A stretch of 64,000 nt of DNA, from the NCBI GenBank assembly GCA_965644295.1, contig CBFFRP010000354.1:1-64000 (forward strand), in the 5' to 3' direction. Below the pieces are notes generated by a model, which saw only the letters and a list, made by a program, of their open reading frames with translations, had not been told where the DNA came from and did no database searches. Source of the stretch: Paraphysomonas bandaiensis (Eukaryota > Chrysophyceae). Of this stretch, positions 1 to 10,333 are shown piece by piece. A program made the translations under genes and the position numbers. Within the stretch, counting starts at the first letter, position 1, and the number at the start of each line of letters is the position of its first letter.

Positions 1-49
1 ACACGAACCTGTCTGCCATGAATGTCTGTTATGCTTGATTACATGTACG

Positions 50-905
50 TACGTATATATAATGGTTGCGGAAGGAAACCTGTGACTTCAACTCGCCTCA
101 ATAGCGGTGGCGACTGCTATTGGGACACAGTCGATCGTCATGAAAAGATGTGACCTTCCCAACCTTCATATGTTATACTTGTTTGTTCGGTCTGTGATAT
201 CCACTCGTGTCAGTAGCGGTGGCGACTGCTATTGGCGCAGGGTTGTCATGAAAAGATGTCGACAGAACTTACTTGTATGTTATACTGTATATATAATGGT
301 TGCGGAAGGAAACCTGTGACTTCAACTCGCCTCAATAGCGGTGGCGACTGCTATTGGGACAGTGTCGTCATGAAAAGATGTGACCTTCCCAACCTTCATA
401 TGTTATACTTGTTTGTTCGGTCACCTGTGATATCCACTCGTGTCAGTAGCGGTGGCGACTGCTATTGGCGCAGGGGTTGTCATGAAAAGATGTCGACAGA
501 ACTTACTTGTATGTTATACTGTATATATAATGGTTGCGGAAGGAAACCTGTGACTTCAACTCGCCTCAATAGCGGTGGCGACTGCTATTGGGACAGTGTC
601 GTCATGAAAAGATGTGACCTTCCCAACCTTCATATGTTATACTTGTTTGTTCGGTCACCTGTGATATCCACTCGTGTCAGTAGCGGTGGCGACTGCTATT
701 GGCGCAGGGTTGTCATGAAAAGATGTCGACAGAACTTACTTGTATGTTATACTGTATATATAATGGTTGCGGAAGGAAACCTGTGACTTCAACTCGCCTC
801 AATAGCGGTGGCGACTGCTATTGGGACAGTGCCTTCAACTCGCCTCAATAGCGGTGGCGACTGCTATTGGGACAGTGTCGTCATGAAAAGATGTGACCTT
901 CCCAA
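50..905. repeat. 234-bp tandem repeat array with hairpin core
   Basis: About 3.7 copies of a 233-234 bp unit; the marker TGTGACTTCAACTCGCCTCA starts at 81, 315, 549 and 782. Each unit holds two diverged half-units (about 110 and 124 bp) that share the core TAGCGGTGGCGACTGCTATTGG region. In one half-unit the core is a perfect 7-bp inverted repeat, CAATAGC at 99-105 and GCTATTG at 116-122, around a 10-nt loop. The last copy at 833 is out of register by a short internal duplication. Because 234 is divisible by three, long open frames arise through the array without implying coding. The array decays after about 905. Confidence 0.9.
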
Positions 906-1087
906 TCTGCACGTGTTGCATCCGTGTATTCTGTGCCCATGGTCTTTTGCTTGCAGTAAAATACATATCTATTATAAATATACATTAACTATTGAAATAT
1001 ATTGTACAGATATATTTACTATTAGCATGAAAGAACCAGTGCCATGTTGAAGACCTTTATGTCCGCCTGCTGCATGCATTATGTGGT

Positions 1088-2912
1088 AAGAGTGAGATGG
1101 TATAGTGTATATAGTTAGATGGTATAGGGATGTATAGTGAGATAGTATAGTGGCATATATTGAGATGGTATAGTGGTATATATTGATATGGTATAGTGGT
1201 ATATAGTGATATGGTATAGTGGTATATTGTGAGATGGTATAGTGGTATATTGTGATATGGTATAGTGGTATATTGTGAGATGGTATAGTGGTATATTGTG
1301 AGATGGTATAGTGGTATATAGTGATATGGTATAGTGTTATATAGTGAGATGGTATAGTGGTATATAGTGGGATGGTATCTGCGTGTATTGTGAGATGGTA
1401 CAATGGTTGTATAGTGAGATGGTATAGTGTATATAGTTAGATGGTATATGGGTGAATCGTAATATGGTATAGTGGCATATGGTGAGATGGTATAGTGATA
1501 TGGTATAGTAGTGGTATATAGTGAGATGGTATAGTGGTATATAGTGAGATGGTATAGTGGTGAATAGTAATATGGTGTAGGGATGTATAGTGAGATGGTA
1601 TATTAGCATAGTTAGATGGCATAGTGATATATAGTTAGATGGTATAGTGCTATAATATAGTGAGATGGTATAGTGATGTATAGTGAGATAGTATAGTGAC
1701 ATATGGTGAGATGGTATAGTGGTATATAGTGAGATGGTATAGTGGTATATAGTGGGATGGTATCTGGGTATATAGTGAGATGGTACAGTGGTTGTATAGT
1801 GAGATGGTATAGTGGTATATTGTGAGATGGTATAGTGGTATATTGTGAGATGGTATAGTGGTATATAGTGATATGGTATAGTGTTATATAGTGAGATGGT
1901 ATAGTGGTATATAGTGAGATGGTACAGTGGTTGTATAGTGCGATGGTACAGTGGTTGTATAGTGAGATGGTATAGTGTATATAGTTAGATGGTATATGGG
2001 TGAATCGTAATATGGTATAGTGGCATATGGTGAGATGGTATAGTGATATGGTATAGTAGTGGTATATAGTGAGATGGTATAGTGGTATATAGTGGGATGG
2101 TATAGTGGTGAATAGTAATATGGTGTAGGGATGTATAGTGAGATGGTATATTAGCATAGTTAGATGGCATAGTGATATAATATAGTGAGATGGTATAGTG
2201 ATGTATAGTGAGATAGTATAGTGACATATGGTGAGATGGTATAGTGGTATATAGTGAGATGGTATAGTGGTATATAGTGGGATGGTATCTGGGTGTATAG
2301 TGAGATGGTACAGTGGTTGTATAGTGAGATGGTATCTGGATGTATAGTGAGATGGTATAGTGACATATGGTGAGATGGTATCGTGGTATATAGTGAGATG
2401 GTATAGTGGGATGGTATCTGGGTGTGTAGTGATATGGTACAGTGGTTGTATAGTGAGATGGTGTAGTGGTATATAGTGAGATGGTATATTAGCATAGTTA
2501 GATGGCATAGTGATATATAGTTAGATGGTATAGTGGTATAATATAGTGAGATAGTATAGTGGCATATGGTGAGATGGTATAGTGATATATAGTGATATGG
2601 TATAGTAGTGGTATATAGTGAGATGGTATAGTGGTATATAGTGAGATGGTATAGTGGTATATAGTGGGATGGTATAGTGGTGAATAGTAATATGGTATCT
2701 GGATGTATAGTGAGATGGTATATTAGCATAGTTAGATGGCATAGTGATATATAGTTAGATGGTGCAGTGGTTGTATAGTGAGATGGTATAGTGGTATATA
2801 GTGAGATAGTATAGTGGTATATAGTGAGATGGTATAGTGATGTATAGTGAGATGGTATAGTGGTATAATATAGTGATGTATAGTGAGGTAGTATATGGGT
2901 GTATAGTGAAAT
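1088..2912. repeat. 23-bp minisatellite, left block
   Basis: Long array of degenerate units with consensus GAGATGGTATAGTGGTATATAGT (23 bp, quoted only as a unit description: purine-rich GAGATGG plus TATAGTGG plus TATATAGT). Variants carry GATATGG, TGGGATGG or GGGTGTA. Higher-order duplication is visible: stretches around 1437-1700 and 1977-2230 repeat almost the same order of variants. The same array resumes at 3895 after an inserted element. Open frames on the minus strand rich in Tyr-His-Leu-Thr-Ile are repeat translations, not genes. Confidence 0.9.
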
Positions 2913-3894
2913 ATAAAAGAATATCTGATTATTACATGAGAACGGTTGCGTACAGAAACTAGTTTTACATCTATAGAATAACTAATAACTCGACTTACTA
3001 TATACTACTATTAGCGGGCTACCGTCTCGGGACTGCTTGTGCATCGCTGCGAGCACCATGGTTCAACCGTCCCTTGCAGTGAGGTTAATCGGGGGGTCTG
3101 CCTTTGGGCAGTGTGTCTGCCGGGCCTGTATCGTGAGTTTTACGGGGGATGGTTGGGGCTAGATGTATATGAGAGTGTAAGTCGGTGGTGTAGATGGTGC
3201 TCGTTGTCGAGGTGGGATTTCGACCACAAGTAAGGAGGAGTTGTTTCCGGAGTGGTGGTGCTTGTCTCTGTCGGGTTCGGACTCTTGCAGCGGATAGAAT
3301 TCTTGGGGTGGATGTCGCTAGGAGTAGTTGGAGTATTTTTGGTGTCGGGTGAGTATCCTGCGACGGGCGTTGCTGTGAGTGTGGTGGGGTCGTAATCGGT
3401 GTTACTGATGCCGTGTCTGTGTTGTGATGTCTGAGACCTCTGTTTCGAAGCATGCGGAGCCCTCCACCATATAGGGGAAGGAGGATAGAGGTTACGGATT
3501 TTTCGAGAACGTGGAACTGATGTTCGAGCAGTGAGCTGGATATGTGGCGTCCGAATGCGTCGGTCAATTGTGTGGCAGTAATGTGGCCGGTCCAGTAGCG
3601 CTCAGCCTGGGGTGTGTGTGGATTCCATGCGGCTTTTGCTAGTTTGATTATGGCGGTGTGGAACCAGGGATGGGGGAGCGTGCGTGTGCGAAGTTTGTCG
3701 AACTTGTGGTGTGCTTGGTGAACATCTTCACGTATGTGAGTGAGGTCGGGGTGTGTGCAGGTGAGAAGCATGTGTGCCATGTTGTCGATTGGGAGTGCAC
3801 AGTCTGCGCATGCTGAGGCCGTTGTTATGTGATCAGGCCCGGTTTTCCCTTTGGCTTGATTTCTGCCCATCGCGTATGATTTGTCCCATACGTA
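2913..3894 (-). mobile_element. 5'-truncated non-LTR-like retroelement insertion
   Basis: A 982-bp unique, more GC-rich block interrupts the 23-bp minisatellite. The 15-bp sequence GGTGTATAGTGAAAT occurs at 2898-2912 and again at 3895-3909, directly abutting both ends. It is a variant (GAAAT rather than GAGAT) of the surrounding unit, so it is best read as a target-site duplication. The minus-strand reading frame is open up to the 3894 boundary, which fits a 5'-truncated copy made by target-primed reverse transcription. No clear poly-A is visible at the 2913 end, so the exact element class is not certain. Confidence 0.75.
3085..3894 (-). pseudogene. C-terminal fragment of a retroelement ORF (CCHC/zf-RVT-like)
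   Basis: The frame runs open from the element boundary (residues YVWDKSYA precede the first ATG at 3870) to a stop at 3085, about 269 codons. Near the start it contains CADC, followed by AHMLLTCTHPD, a Cys-x2-Cys ... His-x4-Cys arrangement like the zinc-binding tail after reverse transcriptase in many LINE-type ORF2 proteins. The remainder is Arg/His/Thr-rich and not recognisable. No reverse transcriptase catalytic motif is present; it would lie in the missing 5' portion. Codon and base composition differ from the host genes. I read it as a dead, truncated copy; the family assignment rests on the zinc-knuckle-like pattern and the target-site duplication. Confidence 0.6.
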
Positions 3895-4280
3895 GGTGTA
3901 TAGTGAAATGGTATATGGGTGTATAGTGAGATAGTGTAGTGATGTATAGTTAGGTGGTATAGTGGTATACAGTAGATGGTATAGTGGTATAATATAGTGG
4001 GATGGTATAGTGATGCATAGTAATATGGTATGGGTGTATAGTGAGATGGTATATGGGTGTATAGTGAGATGGTATATGGGTGTATAGTGAGATAGTGTAG
4101 TGATGTATAGTTAGGTGGTATAGTGGCATACAGTAGATGGTATAGTGGTATAATATAGTGGGATGGTATAGTGATGCATAGTAATATGGTATGGGTGTAT
4201 AGTGAGATGGTATATGGGTGTATAGTGAGATGGTATGTGGGTGTATTCTGAGATGGTGTAGTGGTGTTTAGTGAGATGGT
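3895..4280. repeat. 23-bp minisatellite, right block
   Basis: Continuation of the minisatellite on the other side of the inserted element, again with GAGATGGTAT and GGTGTATAGTGAGAT variants. A roughly 170-bp segment (3915-4080) is repeated at 4080-4250 as a higher-order duplication. Confidence 0.88.
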
Positions 4281-4678
4281 TATAGTTCATACTTGTGAAC
4301 TGTATGTAATATATATGTGTAGTCGGTGACTTTTATTGCTGTAAAACTGAAGTAATATGGAAGAAATTAGTAAAAAATATTATAAATAATACTCTTCACA
4401 CTGTTATTAACTTCATAGTTACTTATTGTGCATAGTTATACCCTTTTCCGACCATCACCAAAAATTTCACCAGGTTTTACATCAAAACCCAGGTTTTGGT
4501 ATTACCTCGACTTATAACTAAGTTAGCAATGCTTAAGGGAGGGCCACATTGTCTATTATGATCGGTATTATCTACTTACTACTTAGGTATTAATGGCTAT
4601 AATAGCCGGAAAAGGTTCCATCAATGGTTACCAGGCCCTGGAATATTGCTGGAATATGCAGTAGACAGTAGTACAACC
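4281..4678. other. Intergenic, no gene seen
   Basis: AT-rich with no convincing coding frame. Bases 4411-4451 (CTTCATAGTTACTTATTGTG and following) match sequence at 42287-42392, where the same stretch carries a 51-bp insertion. Position 4666-4678 is CAGTAGTACAACC, repeated at 5186-5198 around the adjacent dispersed element. Confidence 0.6.
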
Positions 4679-5185
4679 CTCAACAAAGTCGGACTCGCAC
4701 CTTTTCGTGGTGTTCTGGGGGATAAGTACCGGAGTTATTTCTCTGGGAAACTAACGTGAGCCGCAAACATAGTCAGCAGATATTCTTCTGCCCACTCATA
4801 GCCGAATGCTTGTGTGGTACAAGGGACACCAATAAGTGTCACTTGTGTAGACGTCTTTGGGCCCTGACGAATAAACAGGCATCCGGGAATGGGTCCACCT
4901 CAAGGGCATCCGGGACAGGCCCCACCTGAAGGGTAACCGGGGTATTGGGCTGCTTGCTGAAGTCAAGCATCCGGGATGTTCACCTTAAGAACTCAGAGCG
5001 GAAGTGGTCGCACCTTGGTGCTTGCGACGACGCACAAGCAGCTTCCGTAGCGTTAAATAGTAGGATAAAAAAGTGTGTACTGATTAGTTACAGGTAGAGG
5101 TCTAACTAGTTTGTCTAGCATTCATCTAGTTACTAAGTTAGTGCAGGTTTTTAACGCCTATTGCTAATAATAAGACTTTCAATAT
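4679..5185. mobile_element. Dispersed element, copy A
   Basis: This 507-bp block is flanked by a 13-bp direct repeat, CAGTAGTACAACC at 4666-4678 and 5186-5198. It starts CTCAACAAAGTCGGACTCGC and ends GCTAATAATAAGACTTTCAA (to 5182). A near-identical block lies at 41790-42275 (copy C). Related parts occur at 13683-14305 and 22130-22370. No open frame of useful length is present, so it is non-autonomous. The right end equals the terminal inverted repeat defined in the copy at 13745-14305. Confidence 0.75.
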
Positions 5186-5198
5186 CAGTAGTACAACC

Positions 5199-5697
5199 TC
5201 TATAAGAAATTTTATGAAATATTAGAAATTTGTTGTTTACGAGACTTTAAACTTGTCTTACAGAACACTAATTTCTAGCGAGATGGAAACAAAAAACAAA
5301 ATGTATCTATTTAAAATATAGAAACTACCACTGTACATGTACTCTTATTCAGTAGCACACGAAAAAAAAACTAACATTGTACTGAAATTTGTGACTCTGT
5401 TTTTCAAATCACGAGGATTGGAAATAGTTAAAATGGATAAATAATTTTAATAGAAGCAAAGAAGTCTGTGACATATGACAATGAAAAATTTTGCGTTGAT
5501 CAACCCGAGTCATTATATCTGCCGCTGTAAAAACTTCAAGGCTAGTCATGCTCGAGCACCATACGCCATCGTGGACTCAATTCAAAAATGTAATATATCA
5601 TATTCGCATCGAGGGTTCAAATAACACGTGGTGGTATTTTCTACTCACGATACGAGGTATACGGTTAAAACTATGTTACAGGTAGTCTTATCAGTGC
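5199..5697. other. 3' flank of the acyl-CoA oxidase-like gene
   Basis: AT-rich, no coding frame of note. It presumably includes the 3' untranslated region and polyadenylation site of the gene ending at 5698, but no signal can be singled out. Confidence 0.5.
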
Positions 5698-7321
5698 CTA
5701 GTTTCTTCCGCTCATGTACTCATTTATGATCCTCTCCATTACAGCATCTGCAAGCTGATATACTTCTTCCCATCTCAGATCCCAGGCATCGTGCTTATTG
5801 AGTGCCCTGGCCGACGATATATCGTCTTGCATAGCTCCTTGCAGCGCGTGACACAGCTGCGTTTCCCTATCCCAACGAGGATCACAACCAGTAACAGATG
5901 CTTCAGGTGATGCTGAGAAGACTTTCATTCTATCGCGCGCCATCTTCTGCATCAAGATGCGGCTGTCACCTTCAGCAAACTTGCAACACTGTAAGAAGTC
6001 TGTTTGGCCAAACCCAGTCTGCTTCATTAGAGCGTAGGAACCAACCTCATTTTTTAATTGATGTGTGTATGTGATTGCCTCTTCAACAGCTTTCACTTTG
6101 GCCACTGCGATAGCCTCCACGAGCTTTACGCTGGGAACAGAGTTGCTACGGAGGGTAGCGCAGAGATCTTCCTCACATGCCTTCACAAAATTTTCGACTT
6201 GTCCGCACACATCCTCGGCCTCAGTGTAAAGTTGTCGCAGCTGTGGGATATCAGATAGTGGAACAGATCCCTCTCCGCGAGGAGACCAGCACAATTTTTC
6301 ATCCGTGTACTTCTTCGTTGTTCGAAAGAGTTCTCGCCGAAACTCCAGAGCCGCCTGCGCAACTGCAACTCGGCCTGTGAAGAGACGCTGTCCGATCATA
6401 TGGAAAACAGGCATGTTATCTATTTTCTGCACGTATTCATGTTCTCCTGAATCCCCTTTAACTATATCTGCATATCGGTTCAACAGTGCAGACCGAGGCA
6501 CACGCAGCTCCTCAAACGCGATCCAAGCATTGTCAAGGTCGTTTCCAACCGTCTTCGGGCCCATGTCTCCAAGAGTAACACCTGGAACCAATTCGCCTTT
6601 CTTTCTTAGATCAGTTAAGAAAGCGTGTGGACCAAATGATTTCCCGTTCATACGGAGGTCAGCTACAACTACCGTCTTGTCAGCGACTAGTCCTTGGGAA
6701 ATCCAATTCTTATGCGCGCCTTTATGTGGGGAATTTAATACAAACTCCTCTGTAGCGCCATCCCACTCGGCAACAGTATTTACGATCATACCAGAATTCA
6801 CACCCGCAAACTTCTCTGTCAAAGAAAAGCATCCTAGCTCACCATTCTCTTGCATCTGATCCAGCGATGCAATCTGTTCATCGTTTCCAAGACCAAGAAC
6901 AGTACCTGCACAAAGATTGTAATGTACAGTAAATCGAATCCAAAATCCTGGACCCAAAGATGGTGAATGCTGAGCTAACAACCGGTGAGCAAGAAAAAAA
7001 CGCTCTGGACAATGCAGTAGATCAGTATGTCGGAGTAGCCCTGTCTTAATAAGTGAACGCAGTCTATTGGCTGATTCCTCATATGAGACATTATCCACAT
7101 CCATTCGGGCTACATCGATCGTTTGTTCCTATCCGTAGACGTGCGTTAAGTCTGTTGTGAGAGTGGTTAGTATAGTAAGGGTGTACCTTAAATGCCTCCG
7201 TCCATTGATCGATTGACATGTTTGGTATAGATACAGTAGAATGCATCATAGATCTTGCTATTGCCTTTCCAGTTATATGAGGGATGAAGCGCATGAACCC
7301 TCGAGTGTACTGGAGGGCCAT
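5698..7321 (-). CDS. Acyl-CoA oxidase/dehydrogenase-like flavoprotein
   Basis: Two exons: 7321-7187 and 7128-5698, giving about 521 residues. The 58-nt intron has donor AAG|GTACAC, a TACTAAC branch-like motif and acceptor ATAG. The protein fits the acyl-CoA oxidase/dehydrogenase fold, which oxidises acyl-CoA to trans-2-enoyl-CoA using FAD. Seen: a GxCFSLTEKFAGVNSG segment where the family has its FAD/substrate loop (CxxTExxxGSN in plant enzymes), then NSPHKGAHKNWI, LGDMGPKTVGND and a late AEGDSRILMQKMARD. The Glu of that last motif aligns with the catalytic base (YEGD in oxidases). It is shorter than typical peroxisomal oxidases (about 650-700 residues). The C-terminus is SGRN, not a PTS1 tripeptide, so location is open. 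The choice between oxidase and dehydrogenase is uncertain. Confidence 0.85.
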
Positions 7322-9267
7322 GATTAACTGGAATAATCTCTATCGAACAATCTCTTGATATTTAATATATAGAATGATCCAATCACTATGATAGTGAGAC
7401 TGTGATCTATCTATAGGCTTTCACGTATAGGATATACGTCTTTAAATGCTATAGACTTTTCCACAGAACAATCGAAGTGAATTGAATTCATATATAGAAA
7501 AAGAAAGTAAAAGTATATGAATATGATGGGAAGAGATTCACTTTATACTTCAAAGATTCCCTTCTGCGAACATATGGCATGTCCACAAAGAATATTTCAT
7601 CCTCATCATCAGCAGATTTCATCCGAAAATACAGCAATTTTTTTTAGCTATACTGTTGCTTGTTACTTATATATGTCCCTTTCTAACTATAGACGTCCCT
7701 TATCATTGAGGAGGTCTGCTGTATCATACAGCCCCATAGCCAGAGCTTACTAAATGGTTCTGTGGTTTAGTTGTTATCTAACAATTACCTCTTCTAAATG
7801 TTTCTACTACTGATTTGAGTAATTGTCACAACAATCCTCAAAACAGTGTTCATAATGGAACCTGAACTAGTTACAAAAGCTTGTGTGAATGCGTGGAATG
7901 TATTATCAAGCTTGAATTAATATGCCTTGTCATACAGATGTAACATAAATTTTATAATGGAAAGAAGAACCTGTTCAATGGGAAGTAATCATATATTGAA
8001 TGGACTGAACGGTGTTGGGAACACTGATCGCGGCGTGTGTTTCAAGAGCCTCACTTGACAGTGCAAGGATTGCACTGACGATAACAAGGAAATTAAGATA
8101 ATCCTTCTTCTGTTTGTACATCCCCATCATGAAGCATGATAAGGAAGAGGTGGCTACTTTTCGGTACACATTTTAAATGTTCTTGGTCAGTTTTTGGGAA
8201 AATCCCGAAAAGGGGACGTTATCATCATGACGACTGTCTCCAATGTCAGTACTGCGGAATATAATTTTGAATCCCACTCTTAACAGTCGGGGATGCCGAT
8301 GTACTATAATTTTAATTGCGGATTGTTTACTATATCTCAAATCCGTTCTCCTCACCTACCTGAATTGCAGAGGTGTATTGCTATGCACTGTATAAAGGAC
8401 GTTAGTGCAACCACCTATAAGTTTGCGATTGGCGCCTTTCTTATCCCTTTGAATGCTCGTAAAACATTCTTAAACATAATATAATTAAATCTGAAACTTA
8501 AATAATCAATTCTAGCCTATATAAAACGTAGACCAGAGGTGTACATTCGATTTCATATATTTCAATTCTAAATGGCCGAGGATATTAGTGCTCGTGAATC
8601 AAAGTTATAGCTTAGCAGAGTTATCAGCACAAGCTCAAAGGTTTTAACAACTTCATTCCGTTTTTACGTTAGTGGACTGTGTTCGTCGCTCTAATAGGTG
8701 TTGAAAAAGCGAACCAGAAAGACAGCGTCTCACTCAGACGATATTACACGTGTTTTTATTTCTATCTGTCCCAATATGAACATTAGAATGGGTAAACTAA
8801 ATTAACTGTACGTGAGTTCATTTAGTAGTCAATTGTGAAAACTATACTCAACATCTCAACATCTCATCATTCATTGAAATTCGCTATATTTTGTATTCTC
8901 TCTACTATCTACTATCAATCAATATTATATATAGAGATATAATACAGGCAATATATTATACGATACAGGAGGGTGGGAGTATATAGTGTAGTCAGCTACC
9001 AGCTACAGTATGATAGCAGCATACAGCATACCATTGTGCTTCGTGTTGTGCAAGTGTGTAGGATGTAGGATATGTACAGTCCAAGATATACAGTATCATA
9101 AACCGGCTTAGCGTAATTTAATACTTATATACTATACACTTGGTTGATTGGATTCGTGCCCTATGTTAGTCAAAATCATCAACACTACATAAAATAAACT
9201 ACGCACTACAACATCCTCGCTTGGAAAAGCGCTCTCTAGTACACAAACAAAAAGCATAAATTAGCTA
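7322..9267. other. 1.9-kb intergenic region, no supported gene
   Basis: Contains the promoter of the acyl-CoA oxidase-like gene at its left end and the 3' flank of the HIT gene at its right end. Short open frames at 7975-8169 and 8173-8355 (minus) and 7517-7753 (plus) have no recognisable domain. Bases 8920-9080 are low-complexity AT/TA-rich. No repeat matching the other families was noticed. Confidence 0.5.
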
Positions 9268-9796
9268 CTATTTCACAGCATTGCCATCACTTGTATCTTG
9301 TCCACGAAGGTTGGCAATAAGAGACTCGGCTGTAATGCACCACATAGAGCCTGGACAGTATTTCATCCAGCCAGTCCAGCTCATCTGCTCCGGATTAGCG
9401 ATACAATGCAAATGGAGGTGATCGATACTATTAAATGGGGGAACATGAAAACTATACTGTGCATTATCCGCATCATTTCCCAATGATTTGCGGCCAAACT
9501 ACAACATATTTAAATCAAACATGTGGACTGTGATATAGACTGTGTTGTTTTACCTCAACCATTTCCTCAATAAGTGATGCACCTTCAGGTCCAGCTAGAG
9601 AGTTAATATTTTGAATATGTTCTCTTGGAGAGACCAATATATGATTATGTGTAACTGGAGCAATAGTTTTGAAAGCAACAAATATATCGTTCGATAAGAC
9701 AATAGTGCCTGGCTCCTTTAAATCACATATACGACAAAACAAACATGAAACTATCTTTCCTGTTGCATCATAAGTAACACCCTTTCGAAGTGTCAT
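9268..9796 (-). CDS. HINT3-like HIT-domain phosphoramidase
   Basis: Two exons, 9796-9554 and 9498-9268, joined by a 55-nt intron (GAG|GTAAAA ... GTAG|TTTGG), give about 157 residues. It belongs to the histidine triad family, whose HINT members hydrolyse nucleoside phosphoramidates such as AMP-lysine. Exon 1 has CLFCRIC near residue 18, FVAFKTIAPVTHNHILVSP and the alpha-helical segment ending EEMVE. Exon 2 has SFHVPPFNSIDHLHLHC, the HxHxH triad of the active site, followed by the FHxPPF-type context typical of HINT3 and not of HINT1. The Trp-containing C-terminal tail also fits HINT3 (MKYCPGSMWCITAESLI). It is head-to-head with the SET-MYND gene. Confidence 0.9.
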
Positions 9797-10333
9797 TTAA
9801 TATGACACAATATATTATATGAATTGATTATTGAGTGAATGAATTCAATCTTATTGTATATTATGCTAGCTATATATACATGAACTGCATGGCTGTGTTG
9901 TGTGTGATGATCTCCAGCTGCATATCCGTGTGTCTGTATAACAGCAGTGGGGATTTTTGCTTGTCTGGATTTTTTCAAGCAGATAAGCGTATTTTCTTGG
10001 TACATTCGGAACAATTTCTCAAAATCCAGTGGATTTTGTTTGGCATTTCAGCACACACTTCTACAGCCCTCTATATACCTGTATACGAGAGCAGTTTGTC
10101 TGTACATGTAGGGCAGAGAGAAACTTAACGACCAATCGTTCACATGAAGAAAAATATGATTGGATATAAAGGAGTGGTGACCCACTGGACTGAATGCGAG
10201 CTGTCAACTGCCCAGATAACACCCATTTAATATAGCAGATACAGTCATACTAAATCCTACTTTCCATCAGCTTGACTAGAGCCTAATCATACCAATACTC
10301 ATAACTAGTAGAATACGAACTAACTGTATTGAA
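9797..10333. promoter_or_regulatory. Shared divergent promoter interval (HINT3-like / SET-MYND)
   Basis: 537 bp separates two start codons pointing away from each other, so both promoters must lie here unless 5' exons were missed. No motif can be assigned. A minus-strand stretch around 9960-10120 has scattered Cys pairs (CPTC, CSEC) but is broken by stops and was not called. Confidence 0.5.

Noticed and set aside
232-786. 184-codon plus-strand frame with internal repeats
   Set aside because: Arises because the 234-bp tandem unit is divisible by three; composition and repetition do not support a protein.
1337-2742. Long minus-strand open frames rich in Tyr-His-Leu-Thr-Ile (up to about 298 codons)
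   Set aside because: They are translations of the 23-bp minisatellite; overlapping frames are all open and no start context or domain is present.
7517-8355. Short frames on both strands in the 7.3-9.3 kb interval
   Set aside because: No recognisable motif, no plausible exon partners, codon use like random AT-rich sequence.
9960-10120. Minus-strand segment with Cys pairs (CPTC, CSEC)
   Set aside because: Stops in every frame and no consistent splice model; lies in a promoter interval upstream of the HINT3-like start.
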